Shown piece after piece: positions 20,077 through 29,843 of a DNA stretch of 64,000 bases (within the stretch, counting starts at the first letter, position 1; each line of letters opens with the position of its first letter). Below the pieces are notes generated by a model, which was not told where the DNA came from, did not search any database, and worked only from the letters and a program-made list of their open reading frames with translations. The stretch is from Flavobacteriaceae bacterium. GTDB lineage: Bacteria > Bacteroidota > Bacteroidia > Flavobacteriales > Flavobacteriaceae. The translations under genes and the position numbers were made by a program. The DNA lies in the NCBI GenBank assembly GCA_028279515.1, contig JANQNQ010000002.1:124001-188000 (forward strand), in the 5' to 3' direction.

Positions 20077-21447
20077 CTAACTCAATGCCGCTATGATCTT
20101 ATCAAAAGGAAATTTGCTTTGCTCGCCTGTTTCCATGTTCTTAAGAACAAATTCTCCTTGCTGAAGCTCTTGATCACCGATCATCACCACAAACGGAATC
20201 TCCCTTTTATTGGCGTAATTCATCTGCTTCTTCATTTTGGCACTGTCTGGATACAATTCTGCTTTGAATCCTTCGGCACGCAATTGTCCAATAAGCTGAA
20301 GTGAGCGTAACGCCTCCGCTTCTCCAAAGTTAATGAACAACACATCTAGGCTTTGATTTACGGTTTCTGGGAACAAGTTCAATTCGTCAAGCACCAAATA
20401 AATTCGGTCCAAACCAAAAGAAATACCCACACCACTTACGTCCTTCATACCAAAGACTCCAGTAAGGTCATCATAGCGACCTCCACCCCCGATAGAGCCC
20501 ATCTTAACGCCTTCTGGCGCTGCTACTTCAAATATAGCTCCCGTATAATAGTTAAGCCCTCTGGCCAGGGTTACGTCCAATCCTAAGCTAGCTTTTTTCA
20601 GACCAAGAGACTTAATAGATTCACAGATCATGGCGAGCTCTTCAACACCTTTGGTTCCTTCCTCAGAAGCTTCTAAAAGGCCTCGAAGTTTTTCGAGCTT
20701 TTCATCATTAGATCCTTCAAAGTTGAAAAGTGGCTGTACCTTCGAAATGGCATCCTCCCTGATTCCTTTTTCGAGCATTTCTTTCTTAACGCCCTCCTCT
20801 CCTATTTTATCAAGCTTATCCAACGCCACTGTAAAATCGATCAGCTTGTCTTTAGCTCCGATTACTTCAGCAATACCAGACAACACCTTGCGGTTGTTCA
20901 TCTTAATAGTAACGCCTTCTAAGTTTAACGAGGAGAAGACCTCATCATACAACTGTACAAATTCTACCTCTTGCCAAAGTGACTTTGACCCTACTACATC
21001 AGCATCACATTGGTAGAACTCTTGAAAACGTCCATGCTGCGGACGATCAGCTCTCCAAACTGGTTGTATCTGATAGCGTTTAAACGGAAAAGTAATGTCA
21101 TTTTGGTGCTGAACCACATAACGGGCAAAGGGCACGGTAAGGTCATACTTTAGTGCCTTTTCGGACAAGGAGTTCGAAAATCTGGCGAGATTTCCGTCTG
21201 AAAGCGCCTGAAGGTCTGCTTTCTTTACTTTTTCTCCTGAATTGAGAATCTTAAAGATCAAACGATCTCCTTCTTCTCCATACTTGCCCATCAAAGTTTC
21301 CGATTTCTCGAAGGAAGGTGTTTCAATTGGTTGAAAACCATACAACTGAAATGCTTTCTTGATGGTGTCAAATATATAGGTACGCTTGGCCACCTCAACG
21401 GGTGAAAAATCACGGGTTCCCTTTGGTATGCTTGGTTTTTGCGCCAT
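20077..21447 (-). CDS. hisS: Histidine--tRNA ligase
   Basis: 456 residues, a class II aminoacyl-tRNA synthetase that charges tRNA-His in the cytoplasm. The N-terminus PKGTRDFSP is typical of the family; class II motif 2 is seen around [18 protein letters not shown], and the histidine-A signature around [24 protein letters not shown] and [11 protein letters not shown] (motif 3) follow; the C-terminal part is the anticodon-binding domain (from about 365). Length fits family members in Bacteroidota. It follows the DUF6495 gene by only 14 bases, so the two are likely co-transcribed. Stop is TAG at 20077-20079. Confidence 0.97.
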   Translation of the reverse strand: MAQKPSIPKGTRDFSPVEVAKRTYIFDTIKKAFQLYGFQPIETPSFEKSETLMGKYGEEGDRLIFKILNSGEKVKKADLQALSDGNLARFSNSLSEKALKYDLTVPFARYVVQHQNDITFPFKRYQIQPVWRADRPQHGRFQEFYQCDADVVGSKSLWQEVEFVQLYDEVFSSLNLEGVTIKMNNRKVLSGIAEVIGAKDKLIDFTVALDKLDKIGEEGVKKEMLEKGIREDAISKVQPLFNFEGSNDEKLEKLRGLLEASEEGTKGVEELAMICESIKSLGLKKASLGLDVTLARGLNYYTGAIFEVAAPEGVKMGSIGGGGRYDDLTGVFGMKDVSGVGISFGLDRIYLVLDELNLFPETVNQSLDVLFINFGEAEALRSLQLIGQLRAEGFKAELYPDSAKMKKQMNYANKREIPFVVMIGDQELQQGEFVLKNMETGEQSKFPFDKIIAALS

Positions 21448-21461
21448 TTTTAATAGTACTA

Positions 21462-21938
21462 TTAATTGTTGATCAATTGATCAAACCATTGATACAAGGC
21501 ACCTTTGGTTATAACTGCCCCTTGTTGTATCAACTTAAATTTATCGATGTTCTTTTCTTCTGAATAACTTTTGTTTGCCTTTACAAATTCTACGGCGTCG
21601 GTATGGTAGTTTTCCTTGAACCAACCAAATCCTTCTTTGGTCGTTAAGTCTATCTTTTCATCCATCACCTTAACGCCCAAGAGTTTCATTTGGTCATCAC
21701 CCAAGTGAAACAAGTGCATTTGTCTGGCTGAAATATGTTCGAGGTATTCAACCTTTCCCAACACACCTTCCCAAATGAGGTCGCTAAAGACATCTAACTC
21801 CTGTTCAGCCACCGTTGGCTGTTCTTCTTTGATCTTGCTCCATTCATCAGCCGTAATGGACTGTGTGGCCAAGAAATTGGCAAATTCAGCATGCAGTTCT
21901 TCAAACTGCTCTTTCGTCAATCGTGCATATTTCATCAT
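21462..21938 (-). CDS. DUF6495-like small acidic protein
   Basis: 158 residues from the first of two adjacent ATGs (21938 and 21935, [15 protein letters not shown]). The frame stays open further upstream to 22067 but that part overlaps the terminator and end of the TonB receptor gene and looks non-coding. The protein is soluble, acidic and helix-rich, without signal peptide or membrane segment, and resembles a conserved Flavobacteriia family I recall as DUF6495. It precedes hisS by 14 bases, an arrangement suggesting one transcript. No function is known to me. Confidence 0.8.
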   Translation of the reverse strand: MMKYARLTKEQFEELHAEFANFLATQSITADEWSKIKEEQPTVAEQELDVFSDLIWEGVLGKVEYLEHISARQMHLFHLGDDQMKLLGVKVMDEKIDLTTKEGFGWFKENYHTDAVEFVKANKSYSEEKNIDKFKLIQQGAVITKGALYQWFDQLINN

Positions 21939-21952
21939 AATCGTGCAAAGAT

Positions 21953-21982
21953 AAAAAGGCTGCTTAAAAAAGCAGCCTTTTT
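21953..21982. terminator. Terminator after the Oar-like TonB receptor gene
   Basis: AAAAAGGCTGCTT / AAGCAGCCTTTTT, 13-bp perfect stem with T-runs in both directions, 21 bases past the receptor stop (- strand). Confidence 0.9.
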
Positions 21983-22002
21983 GCATGATCTTATTATTTC
22001 TT

Positions 22003-25000
22003 TTAAAAGATATATCTAAGTCCAAATTGTGCTTGCCATCTCGACTGCAAACTACTGTCAAAGCCAAAGGTCTTGGTCAATGATGGGTCAAACGTATATG
22101 TTGGAATCTGTGTGTTTGGATCTACCGTCACACCCAGAGGTGAAACATTATTCGGTTGTTCGACCACGCCCCATTCAGAGTTGATCAAGTTTCCAAAATT
22201 TAAAATGTCTAAACTCAATTGGATGGTGTGGGTCTTTTCGCTCTTTCCTACTTTAAAGTTGTAGTCTTGAAGAATCTTAACGTCCCAGCGACTTCTCCAA
22301 GGTGCTAAAGCACCATAACGCTCTGCATACGAGCCGCGATTATCGCTCAGATAATCATCTTGTCGAATGTACGACTCGAAGGCATCGGCTTGCGCTTGCT
22401 GTTCGGCAGGTGTACCGCTAAATTGCATCTGAGACACTTCGGCCGAAGTCGGAATATAAAGCAAATCATTGTTCTGGAAAGAACTGTCGTTGTTAATATT
22501 ACCAGCATACGTATAGTTAAATCTTCCGCCTCGAGCGTATTCGAAAAAGGTAGAAATAGTTGTTGCCCATGTATCGTTTCCGTAGGTAAACTTCTTTGAA
22601 GCAACCCCAATGATACGGTGCGTATCACCATACTTTGAGAATGCCAATACATCATCATTGGCGTTACCTGAAACCGGGTTGAAGTCAAAGGCATCTCCAG
22701 TGATCTCTGCTTCGATCGAGTTGATGTCCTTCGCATTTAGATAACTATACGCCAAACTTGCATAAAGTCCGTTGTTAAAGGTTTTCTGTGCCTTCACCGA
22801 AGCATTCCAGATACGACCCTCATCAGAATTGGTAAACACGTATCCGTTATTTCCACGGTCTCCAGCCCCGTAATACGGTCTGTTGTCACCAGGAGCATTG
22901 AGCGTCAATGAAGGATTTCGTAGCCCCCAATTCTGTACATGTGCTGCGTTGATATCCTTGGTATATGCTACATCTGCCGTCAAAATTACTCCATTTTCTA
23001 AGCGATGATCTACTCCTACGTTGGTTCTCCAAACTTGTGGGAACTTAAACTCAGGATCCACCGTTTGATAGAAGAAGAAATCAACTCCTTGCACTTGGTT
23101 TCCGATCCATACAAAAGGGAAACGTCCTGTAAAGATACCTGTACCCCCGCGCACTTGGGTCTTGCTTTCTCCCTTGACATCCCAGTTAAAACCAAGTCTA
23201 GGAGAAAATAGAAAGTCATTATCAGGCAATACGGTTGAATCAATAAAGGTCTCTTCACCGGTCTGCGGATTGAAGTATGGAATTGTTGGAATATAGGTTC
23301 CTTTTCGGTCGATGTTCTCACGAATCTTCTCAGCCGTATCAAAGAATAGCGGCTTATCAAGACGCAATCCGTAGGTCAATTTAAGTTCGTCGGTGACGTT
23401 CCACTCATCTTGTACGTAGAATGCCAACTGACCTACATTGGTCTCGGCCAAGGCCCATCCGCCAGGTGTTCCGTCAGGAAATTGGTTGTTATTGGCAAAG
23501 GTGGCCTCAGCCCCTTGGATGAGTCCGTCGATCAACCCACCAGGTTGCGCATTGTCGATAAATTCGTCGACATTGGCAAAGTTTCTGAATTCACTACCAA
23601 TTGGAAACCCAAAGGTTCCTCCGTAAACCCCGAGGTTGAACGAATTATCAAACTCGAACTTCTCATATGAGAATCCAATCGTAAAGGTGTGGTTTCCTTT
23701 AAAGATGTTCAAATTGTTGGTAAGCTGAAATACTTTCTGGTCCAATCTGTTATGAATCGAGAATGGTTCGTGCCCCACTACGATATAATTGCTTCCGGCA
23801 CCATCTTGGATCAAGATACTTGGAGCAGGACTTGACAACGGATTTCTAAAGTCATCAAAATGTGTATATCCTACTTGCAGTTTGTTTACAATTTCATTGG
23901 ACACTGTTGAATTTAATTCAAGTTGAACAGACTGTAAACGGTTGTTGATCTCGTATCCAGAATTTTCGAACTGTAATGTTGCAAAACTTGGCCCTCTAAC
24001 ACCCAATGCGGTAGGGTGCGCTGGTTTTTCCTTAGATGCATCTAGGAAATTGTAGATAAGCGCCATTCGGTTTTTATCGTTGATATTCCAATCGAGCTTA
24101 AAGATTCCCTTTACAGACTCAGCGCCGAAGGTAAACCCTTGATAACGCCCTGTATCGTATCCTAACCCAGCAAGTGCATCACGTACCCGGATCAGGTCTG
24201 TTTCGAGCACTCTGGACTCGTTAATGGCCCCGCTACCCGTATTTGGTACCCAACCATTGGATCCAAGGTCGGTACGTTCATCTTTTTCAAAGTTGGCGAA
24301 GAAGAAAAGCTTGTTTTTAACAATAGGTCCGCCGAGGCTAAATCCATACTGGTTTTGCTCCAAATCTGGTCGAATTACCGTCTCTCCCTGAACTTTCTCT
24401 CCAGTCAAGCTCTCATTTCTGAAAAAACCATACACCGTACCGTGAAACTCGTTGGTACCGCTCTTGGTCACCGCATTCACAGAAGCCCCTGTAAAACCAG
24501 ATTGTGTTACATCATACGGAGCTATCGCTACTTGAATTTGGTCAATGGCGTCCAGTGAAATCGGCTGAGCACTAGTCTGACCTCCTGGTGTTGGCGCATC
24601 CAACCCGAATGGGTTGTTGAAAATCGCTCCGTCTAGAGAAAAGTTATTGAATTGATCATTTCTACCTGCAAAAGAATCACCGCTTGCTGTTGGTTCCAGT
24701 CTGGTAAAATCTTGTGCAGATCTTGAGATGGTCGGAAGCCTAGTAAGCTCTCTTCGTCCCACGCTGGTTTCAGAACCAGTTCGGTCGCTTCCAAATGTTC
24801 CTGTACCTGTGCTTCCTGTGATCACTACTTCTTCCAACTGTTGACTGTCAGGAGTTAGTGCTACTTCTACGTTATAGGTTTTACCTAACTCGAGAAAGAC
24901 TTCATTATACTCTTGATCCTGAAAGCCTACATAGCTTATCGTGACCTTATAAGGTCCGCCGACACGCATGTTAAGGATATTGAATCGTCCGTCAAAGTTG

Positions 25001-25173
25001 GTGGCTGCCCCATAGGTAGTACCTGTTGGGGTATGCACAGCGACCACATTGGCCCCTGGCAAGGGTTCGTTCTGGTCATCCAACACCAAACCTTTGATGT
25101 TCGAAGTGGTCACCTGGGCAAAGGCAACTCCAGAAAATAACAATAAAAGAAATACAGAGAAGAGTTGTTTCAT
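22003..25173 (-). CDS. TonB-dependent receptor, Oar-like
   Basis: 1056 residues. Signal peptide about 1-19 (ends GVAFAQ), then a carboxypeptidase-like regulatory domain (about 24-110: IKGLVLDDQNEPLPGANV, YVGFQDQEYNEV), a plug domain (about 115-240, LEEVVITGS, QDFTRLEPTASGDSFAGRNDQ) and a large outer membrane beta-barrel ending in aromatic residues (LRYIF). The pattern with NQFNNFSLDGA and FNNPFGLDAPTPGG is that of the Oar/OmpA-related receptor group rather than SusC; no SusD partner lies nearby. It would import or bind an unknown substrate with energy from TonB/ExbBD. Monocistronic: terminators lie on both sides (21953 and 25221). Confidence 0.92.
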   Translation of the reverse strand: MKQLFSVFLLLLFSGVAFAQVTTSNIKGLVLDDQNEPLPGANVVAVHTPTGTTYGAATNFDGRFNILNMRVGGPYKVTISYVGFQDQEYNEVFLELGKTYNVEVALTPDSQQLEEVVITGSTGTGTFGSDRTGSETSVGRRELTRLPTISRSAQDFTRLEPTASGDSFAGRNDQFNNFSLDGAIFNNPFGLDAPTPGGQTSAQPISLDAIDQIQVAIAPYDVTQSGFTGASVNAVTKSGTNEFHGTVYGFFRNESLTGEKVQGETVIRPDLEQNQYGFSLGGPIVKNKLFFFANFEKDERTDLGSNGWVPNTGSGAINESRVLETDLIRVRDALAGLGYDTGRYQGFTFGAESVKGIFKLDWNINDKNRMALIYNFLDASKEKPAHPTALGVRGPSFATLQFENSGYEINNRLQSVQLELNSTVSNEIVNKLQVGYTHFDDFRNPLSSPAPSILIQDGAGSNYIVVGHEPFSIHNRLDQKVFQLTNNLNIFKGNHTFTIGFSYEKFEFDNSFNLGVYGGTFGFPIGSEFRNFANVDEFIDNAQPGGLIDGLIQGAEATFANNNQFPDGTPGGWALAETNVGQLAFYVQDEWNVTDELKLTYGLRLDKPLFFDTAEKIRENIDRKGTYIPTIPYFNPQTGEETFIDSTVLPDNDFLFSPRLGFNWDVKGESKTQVRGGTGIFTGRFPFVWIGNQVQGVDFFFYQTVDPEFKFPQVWRTNVGVDHRLENGVILTADVAYTKDINAAHVQNWGLRNPSLTLNAPGDNRPYYGAGDRGNNGYVFTNSDEGRIWNASVKAQKTFNNGLYASLAYSYLNAKDINSIEAEITGDAFDFNPVSGNANDDVLAFSKYGDTHRIIGVASKKFTYGNDTWATTISTFFEYARGGRFNYTYAGNINNDSSFQNNDLLYIPTSAEVSQMQFSGTPAEQQAQADAFESYIRQDDYLSDNRGSYAERYGALAPWRSRWDVKILQDYNFKVGKSEKTHTIQLSLDILNFGNLINSEWGVVEQPNNVSPLGVTVDPNTQIPTYTFDPSLTKTFGFDSSLQSRWQAQFGLRYIF

Positions 25174-25220
25174 AATGGTTATTAGTTAGAGTTTGAGATT
25201 TCTTCTCTATAAAGTTAATT

Positions 25221-25250
25221 AAAAAAAGGCCACATTTCTGTGGCCTTTTT
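25221..25250. terminator. Terminator of the rpsF-rpsR-rplI operon
   Basis: Stem AAAGGCCACA / TGTGGCCTTT, TTTC loop, runs of A and T on the two flanks, 27 bases downstream of rplI on the - strand. Confidence 0.9.
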
Positions 25251-25276
25251 CCTAGTATTCAACTATTTATTGTTAA

Positions 25277-25729
25277 TTACTTTGCTTCAGCGATTACTTC
25301 GAATGGAAGGTCTACGATCACATCTCTGTGCAATCTTACTTTAGCATTGTACTTTCCTGTACGCTTTACAGTTCCTCCAGCGATAGTGATGAACTTCTTG
25401 TCAATCTCTTGACCTGACTTGTTTAGGGCTTCAGCCAAATCTGCATTACCTACAGATCCAAACAATTTATCACCAGTACCTGCCTTCGCAGTAAGCTTAA
25501 CTTCAAGTGCTTTGATGGCGTCAGCTACTTTTTTAGCATCATCAACGATCTTTTGCTCTTTGAAAGCTCTTTGCTTCAAGTTCTCTGCCAATACTTTCTT
25601 AGCAGAAGGTGTAGCCAAAATGGCAAATCCTTGAGGAATCAGATAGTTTCTTCCGTATCCGTTCTTCACGTTTACGATATCGTCCTTAAATCCTAGATTC
25701 TGAACGTCTTGCTTTAATATAAGTTCCAT
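25277..25729 (-). CDS. rplI: 50S ribosomal protein L9
   Basis: 150 residues, full family length. N-terminal rRNA-binding domain with MELILKQDVQNLGFKDD and NVKNGYGRNYLIPQGFA (the L9 signature), a long connecting helix (about 40-75) and the C-terminal domain. Structural protein of the large subunit at the base of the L1 stalk. Third gene of rpsF-rpsR-rplI, 18 bases after rpsR. Unusually for this phylum, a strong SD sequence precedes the ATG (see 25738-25745). Confidence 0.98.
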   Translation of the reverse strand: MELILKQDVQNLGFKDDIVNVKNGYGRNYLIPQGFAILATPSAKKVLAENLKQRAFKEQKIVDDAKKVADAIKALEVKLTAKAGTGDKLFGSVGNADLAEALNKSGQEIDKKFITIAGGTVKRTGKYNAKVRLHRDVIVDLPFEVIAEAK

Positions 25730-25737
25730 GCTCTATT

Positions 25738-25745
25738 CCTCCTTT
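25738..25745 (-). promoter_or_regulatory. Strong Shine-Dalgarno sequence before rplI
   Basis: On the - strand AAAGGAGG lies 8 bases before the rplI ATG, a near-perfect match to the anti-SD end of 16S rRNA at ideal spacing. rpsF and rpsR in the same operon have none. Confidence 0.85.
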
Positions 25746-25747
25746 AA

Positions 25748-26044
25748 TTATTTTAACATATCGCCTACATACGGCATTAATGCAAGGTGACGTGCTCTTT
25801 TTACAGCAACAGACACTTTTCTTTGGTACTTAAGAGAAGTTCCAGTAAGACGTCTAGGAAGCAATTTCCCTTGCTCGTTTACAAACTTCATCAAGAAATC
25901 TGGATCCTTGTAATCGATGTACTTGATACCAGACTTTTTGAAACGACAATATTTTTTTGCCTTATTGGTCTCTATATTAAGCGGAGTAAGATATCTGATC
26001 TCTCCCTCTTTTTTTCCTTTTGCTTGTTGTTCTATTGATGACAT
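25748..26044 (-). CDS. rpsR: 30S ribosomal protein S18
   Basis: 98 residues. The core [43 protein letters not shown] signature and C-terminal [12 protein letters not shown] are diagnostic. The N-terminal extension of about 25 residues is normal in Bacteroidota. Binds S6 on the small-subunit platform near the mRNA exit; in Flavobacterium bS18, bS6 and bS21 are known to hide the anti-SD. Starts 4 bases after the rpsF TAG stop, so translation is probably coupled. Confidence 0.98.
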   Translation of the reverse strand: MSSIEQQAKGKKEGEIRYLTPLNIETNKAKKYCRFKKSGIKYIDYKDPDFLMKFVNEQGKLLPRRLTGTSLKYQRKVSVAVKRARHLALMPYVGDMLK

Positions 26045-26048
26045 AACT

Positions 26049-26387
26049 CTAGGCGTTTACTTTGTTTCTGTTTCTTCTTTTCTCAGCCCACGCGATTGCG
26101 TGCTTGTCAAGTTTTACGGTAAGGTAACGCATGATACGTTCGTCACGTCTAAACTCTAGTTCAAATGGTCCGATGGCCTCACCTGGAGCTTTAAACTCAA
26201 ATAGGTGGTAAAATCCACTTTTCTTGTGTTGGATCGGGTATGCAAGCTTCTTAAGCCCCCAATCTTCTTTTGCTACGAACTCGGCACCCTTAGAAACTAG
26301 AAAATCTTCAAACTTCTTTACTGTTTCCTTTATCTGCTCTTCAGATAAAACGGGATTCAAGATGAAAACAGTTTCGTATTGATTCAT
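26049..26387 (-). CDS. rpsF: 30S ribosomal protein S6
   Basis: 112 residues from ATG at 26387 ([18 protein letters not shown]); the frame is open 12 codons further upstream but those codons overlap the transcription start region, and the family starts with (M)xxYETVFI. Contains [21 protein letters not shown] and the arginine-rich [10 protein letters not shown]. Pairs with S18 in the 30S platform. First gene of rpsF-rpsR-rplI with its own promoter (26421-26451). Confidence 0.97.
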   Translation of the reverse strand: MNQYETVFILNPVLSEEQIKETVKKFEDFLVSKGAEFVAKEDWGLKKLAYPIQHKKSGFYHLFEFKAPGEAIGPFELEFRRDERIMRYLTVKLDKHAIAWAEKRRNRNKVNA

Positions 26388-26420
26388 AATTAAATAGATA
26401 ATTTTGTTTAAAATTGGCTG

Positions 26421-26451
26421 CAAAAATAGTACTTTCTTCTATAGCTACCAA
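26421..26451 (-). promoter_or_regulatory. Promoter of rpsF-rpsR-rplI
   Basis: Read on the - strand: TTG (26451-26449), 20 bases, TATTTTTG (26428-26421). This is a full match to the Bacteroidota consensus; transcription would start about 26414. Confidence 0.8.
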
Positions 26452-26579
26452 ACTTATACCCTTGAATATTAACTTATACAATGTTAACAACATTATTGAG
26501 CATTAGGCAACATTAAATTGCATTTTATCGATATTTTTACTAAAATTGCCTAATTAACCCAAATAAAATTAGCCTACAG

Positions 26580-27275
26580 ATGAGAATTAATTGTATCATA
26601 GTTGACGATTCTTCGATCCAACGGATGGCAGTTGCCAAGCTCATCATTAACAACCCACATTTGAACCTGGTTGCCGAATATAGCAATGCTATCGAGGCAA
26701 AGAACGGTTTGAAGACGCACGACATTGACCTAATCTTTCTCGATGTCGAAATGCCTATCCTAAATGGTTTCGATCTTTTAGAGTCACTTCAAGACCCGCC
26801 AAAGGTCATTTTGGTGACCGGAAAGACCGAATACGCCTTTAAGGCGTTTAACTATGATGTGATCGACTATCTTCATAAGCCTTTGGACAAAGACCGTTTT
26901 GACCAAGCTATCAATAGGGTTATTGAGAGTCTGGAAAAAGAGCAGTATAAGAGCGCAGAAGAAGAAGAGCACATCTTCGTGAAGAGCAACCTTAAGAAAC
27001 GTAAGGTGATTCTTAACGATATCAAGTGGATCGAGGCTTTGGGTGATTATGTGAAACTGGTTACCAAAGAGACCAACATCGTAGTGCTTTCGACCATGAA
27101 ATCGTTCGAAAAGGAATTGCCAGAAGACAAATTCTTGCGTATTCATAAATCGTACATCATCAATTTGGACAAGGTAGAGCGTTTTAATAGCAAAACCGTT
27201 GAAGTTGATGGTAAGATGATTCCGTTGAGTCGTAACAAAAAAGCGATCTTGTCTGAAGCTCTTTCTGGCAACTAA
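26580..27275 (+). CDS. LytTR-family response regulator
   Basis: 231 residues. Receiver domain 1-120 with acidic pocket D9-D10, phospho-acceptor D55 (LIFLDVEMP), T80 and K100; then a LytTR DNA-binding domain (about 133-228: IFVKSNLKKRKVILNDIKWIEALGDYVKL, RIHKSYIINLDKVE). Such regulators bind direct repeats in DNA after phosphorylation by a histidine kinase of the LytS/YpdA type. No kinase gene is next to it, so it is an orphan here. It is convergent with priA and the 3' ends overlap by 4 bases. Confidence 0.93.
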   Translation: MRINCIIVDDSSIQRMAVAKLIINNPHLNLVAEYSNAIEAKNGLKTHDIDLIFLDVEMPILNGFDLLESLQDPPKVILVTGKTEYAFKAFNYDVIDYLHKPLDKDRFDQAINRVIESLEKEQYKSAEEEEHIFVKSNLKKRKVILNDIKWIEALGDYVKLVTKETNIVVLSTMKSFEKELPEDKFLRIHKSYIINLDKVERFNSKTVEVDGKMIPLSRNKKAILSEALSGN

Positions 27276-29722
27276 TAGTGGTCTACATCTATTACTACCT
27301 TTATTTTTCTGAATTCACTGACAGCTGAAAAGCTGTTCCTTACCTTTTGAATATGCTCTTTTGTTTTGGTCAACGACCAATCTAATGGCAGCTTCACTAA
27401 AATGTGCTTTCTATACTCGTTTCTTACGCGTGCTACGGGAGGATATTCTGGTCCTAGTACATATTCGCCAAAAGAGTTGCGCAAGGCTTTGGCAAACCAT
27501 GCCGAACCATCATTTACCACATTGTAATCCCGCTGACGTAAGCTGATCTTGATCAAACGGTAAAACGGAGGATATTTGTATTGCCTTCGTTCATTTACCT
27601 GATCTTGGAACATAGAATCAAAGTCGTTTACCGAAACTTGTTGTAGTATCTGATGATACGGATTGTACGTCTGAATGATTACCTTACCTCTCTTCTGTGT
27701 TCTCCCCGCCCTACCTGCTACTTGCTGCAATAATTGAAAACTGCGCTCATGTGCTCTAAAATCGGGGTAATTGAGCATGGTGTCGGCACTCATCACTCCA
27801 ACAAGGGTCACATTTCTAAAATCCAGCCCTTTGGTTAACATTTGTGTACCAACCAAAATCTGAATCTCCTGCTGTTCGAACGCAGTGATGATCTTCTCAT
27901 AGCCGTGTTTGCCTCTAGTGGTGTCAAGGTCCATTCGGCCGACCTTTACTTCTGGAAACAGTTCTTTGAGCTCTTCTTCGATCTGTTGGGTTCCAAAACC
28001 TTTGGTATCTAACTCAACGCTTCCACAAGCTAGGCATGCGGGTTGTCGTTGCATGTGATATCCGCAATAATGACATCGCAGTTGGTCCCGAAACTTGTGA
28101 TATGTAAGGCTTACATCACAATTGGGACATTGCGGAGAATGTCCGCAGGTGTTACATTCCAAAATGGGTGCGAAGCCTCTTCGGTTCTGAAAAAGGATAA
28201 GTTGTTCGCCATTGTCTAACACCTCTTGGATCTCTTCGAGCAAGCGATCCGAGAAATGCCCTTTCATGCGTTTCTTTCTATATTTTTCTTTGATATCGAC
28301 CAATTCGATATCAGGCATAAGCACGTGGCCAAATCGTCGCGTTATATTTACCAGTCCATATTTATCTGTGACTGCATTTTGATAGCTTTCTACACTTGGT
28401 GTCGCTGACCCTAAAAGTACTTTTGCCTTGTGAATATTGGCCAAGACAATAGCCGCATCACGGGCATGGTAGCGAGGTGCCGGATCAAACTGTTTAAAGG
28501 AATTCTCATGTTCCTCATCAACAATGATCAGTCCTAAGTCCGAAAAAGGCAAGAAAATCGAAGAACGTGCACCTAGTACGATTTGCGCTTTCTTTTTTCC
28601 GTAAAGCACATTGTTCCATACTTCAACGCGTTCGTTTAACGAGTACCTGGAGTGGAATACGGCTACTTTTTCTCCGAAATAGGTTCTGAGGCGTTCGATC
28701 AACTGTGTTGTTAATGCAATTTCGGGTAGTAGGTATAGCACCTGCTTTCCAGAGACCACCATATTTTCGATCAACTTCACATATACCTCGGTCTTGCCCG
28801 AGGAAGTGACACCGTGCAAAAGAACGACCTGTTTTTCAGCAAAAGAACTTTCAATCTGGGTTAAAGCTTCTGATTGGCTTTCATTCAGACTTTTTGTCTC
28901 TTCAACATCCCCACCACCGTATTGTACACGGTCGGTTTGAATGTGATATTCCTCTAAAACTTGCTTATCAATCAGGGACTTGATGATACTTGATGATGTT
29001 TCACTTTTTTCCTTTAGCTCTTTGACGCTTACGGGTTTTTGGGTCGATGCGCTAATAGAGAATAGGTGCATCACGACATCCCGTTGTTTGGGTGCGCGAC
29101 TCAGTGTATCTAAAAGCGTGTGCAGCGATTCGTCGCTATCGTATTGTTTCGCCAATCGCACGTACCGCACTAATTTGGGCTTGTACTGCTCAAAGATCTC
29201 TTCTTGGATGGTGACCACCTCTTTTTCAAGTAATCCTTTTATAACGGACAATACCTTGCGTTTCTGAAGGATGTCCTGAATCTCTTGAATCTTCAATACG
29301 GGCTGATGTTGTAGCGATTCGAATACTAAAAACTCATCATCAGTAAGCGCTGTTTCATCAACATTGGCCTTTTCGTTTTTGTGGATAATTGTTTCACTTT
29401 CTAAGAGGAAGGCACTCGGAATCGCGGTACGAAACACTTCTCCTAACGAGCACATATAATACGAAGCGATCCATTGCCAATGCTTCAGCTGAAGGGCATT
29501 GACTATTGGTGTTTCATCCAATATCTGCTGAATCTCTTTTGCTTCATACGTCGCTGGTGGCTTTTGATGAATCTTAAATACTAAGGCCGTGTACATCTTA
29601 CTTTTTCCGAAGGGAACAGCCACGCGCATACCCGGTTTCAGAAAATCAGCTTCTGCTTCAGATACCTGATACGTAAATAACTTTTGAAGTGGTATGGGAA
29701 GTATGACGTCTATAAAATGCAT
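27272..29722 (-). CDS. priA: Primosomal replication-restart helicase PriA
   Basis: 816 residues. N-terminal 3'-DNA-binding domain (IDVILPIPLQKLFTY), Walker A GVTSSGKTEVY near residue 302, Walker B box DEEH near 400, two Cys4 zinc sites (about 524-570: CNTCG, CPNCD, CHYCG, CLACG), helicase motifs V-VI (GTQMLTKGLDF, QVAGRAGR). Unwinds DNA and loads the replicative helicase at stalled forks. All eight zinc-binding Cys are visible. Monocistronic; convergent with the LytTR gene with 4 bases overlap. Confidence 0.97.
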   Translation of the reverse strand: MHFIDVILPIPLQKLFTYQVSEAEADFLKPGMRVAVPFGKSKMYTALVFKIHQKPPATYEAKEIQQILDETPIVNALQLKHWQWIASYYMCSLGEVFRTAIPSAFLLESETIIHKNEKANVDETALTDDEFLVFESLQHQPVLKIQEIQDILQKRKVLSVIKGLLEKEVVTIQEEIFEQYKPKLVRYVRLAKQYDSDESLHTLLDTLSRAPKQRDVVMHLFSISASTQKPVSVKELKEKSETSSSIIKSLIDKQVLEEYHIQTDRVQYGGGDVEETKSLNESQSEALTQIESSFAEKQVVLLHGVTSSGKTEVYVKLIENMVVSGKQVLYLLPEIALTTQLIERLRTYFGEKVAVFHSRYSLNERVEVWNNVLYGKKKAQIVLGARSSIFLPFSDLGLIIVDEEHENSFKQFDPAPRYHARDAAIVLANIHKAKVLLGSATPSVESYQNAVTDKYGLVNITRRFGHVLMPDIELVDIKEKYRKKRMKGHFSDRLLEEIQEVLDNGEQLILFQNRRGFAPILECNTCGHSPQCPNCDVSLTYHKFRDQLRCHYCGYHMQRQPACLACGSVELDTKGFGTQQIEEELKELFPEVKVGRMDLDTTRGKHGYEKIITAFEQQEIQILVGTQMLTKGLDFRNVTLVGVMSADTMLNYPDFRAHERSFQLLQQVAGRAGRTQKRGKVIIQTYNPYHQILQQVSVNDFDSMFQDQVNERRQYKYPPFYRLIKISLRQRDYNVVNDGSAWFAKALRNSFGEYVLGPEYPPVARVRNEYRKHILVKLPLDWSLTKTKEHIQKVRNSFSAVSEFRKIKVVIDVDHY

Positions 29723-29800
29723 CGAGGTTCAAAGGTATAATTCTTCCGCATAAAAAACTATTCGAAATGTACGAGAAGGACTTGGGGAAGAAAGTGCATA

Positions 29801-29822
29801 AAAAAAGGCCGTGTCTACGGCC
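29801..29822 (-). terminator. Terminator of the DUF2147 gene
   Basis: GGCCGT / ACGGCC stem with GTCT loop; T-run on the - strand from the A-run at 29801-29806. Confidence 0.75.
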
Positions 29823-29843
29823 CTTCCTCATAAATTATAAAAA

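Noticed and set aside
20017..20304. 95-codon + strand frame opposite hisS
   Set aside because: Starts inside the terminator region and runs antisense to conserved hisS codons.
22003..25173. SusC-type receptor
   Set aside because: No SusD partner, and plug motifs are of the Oar-like group.
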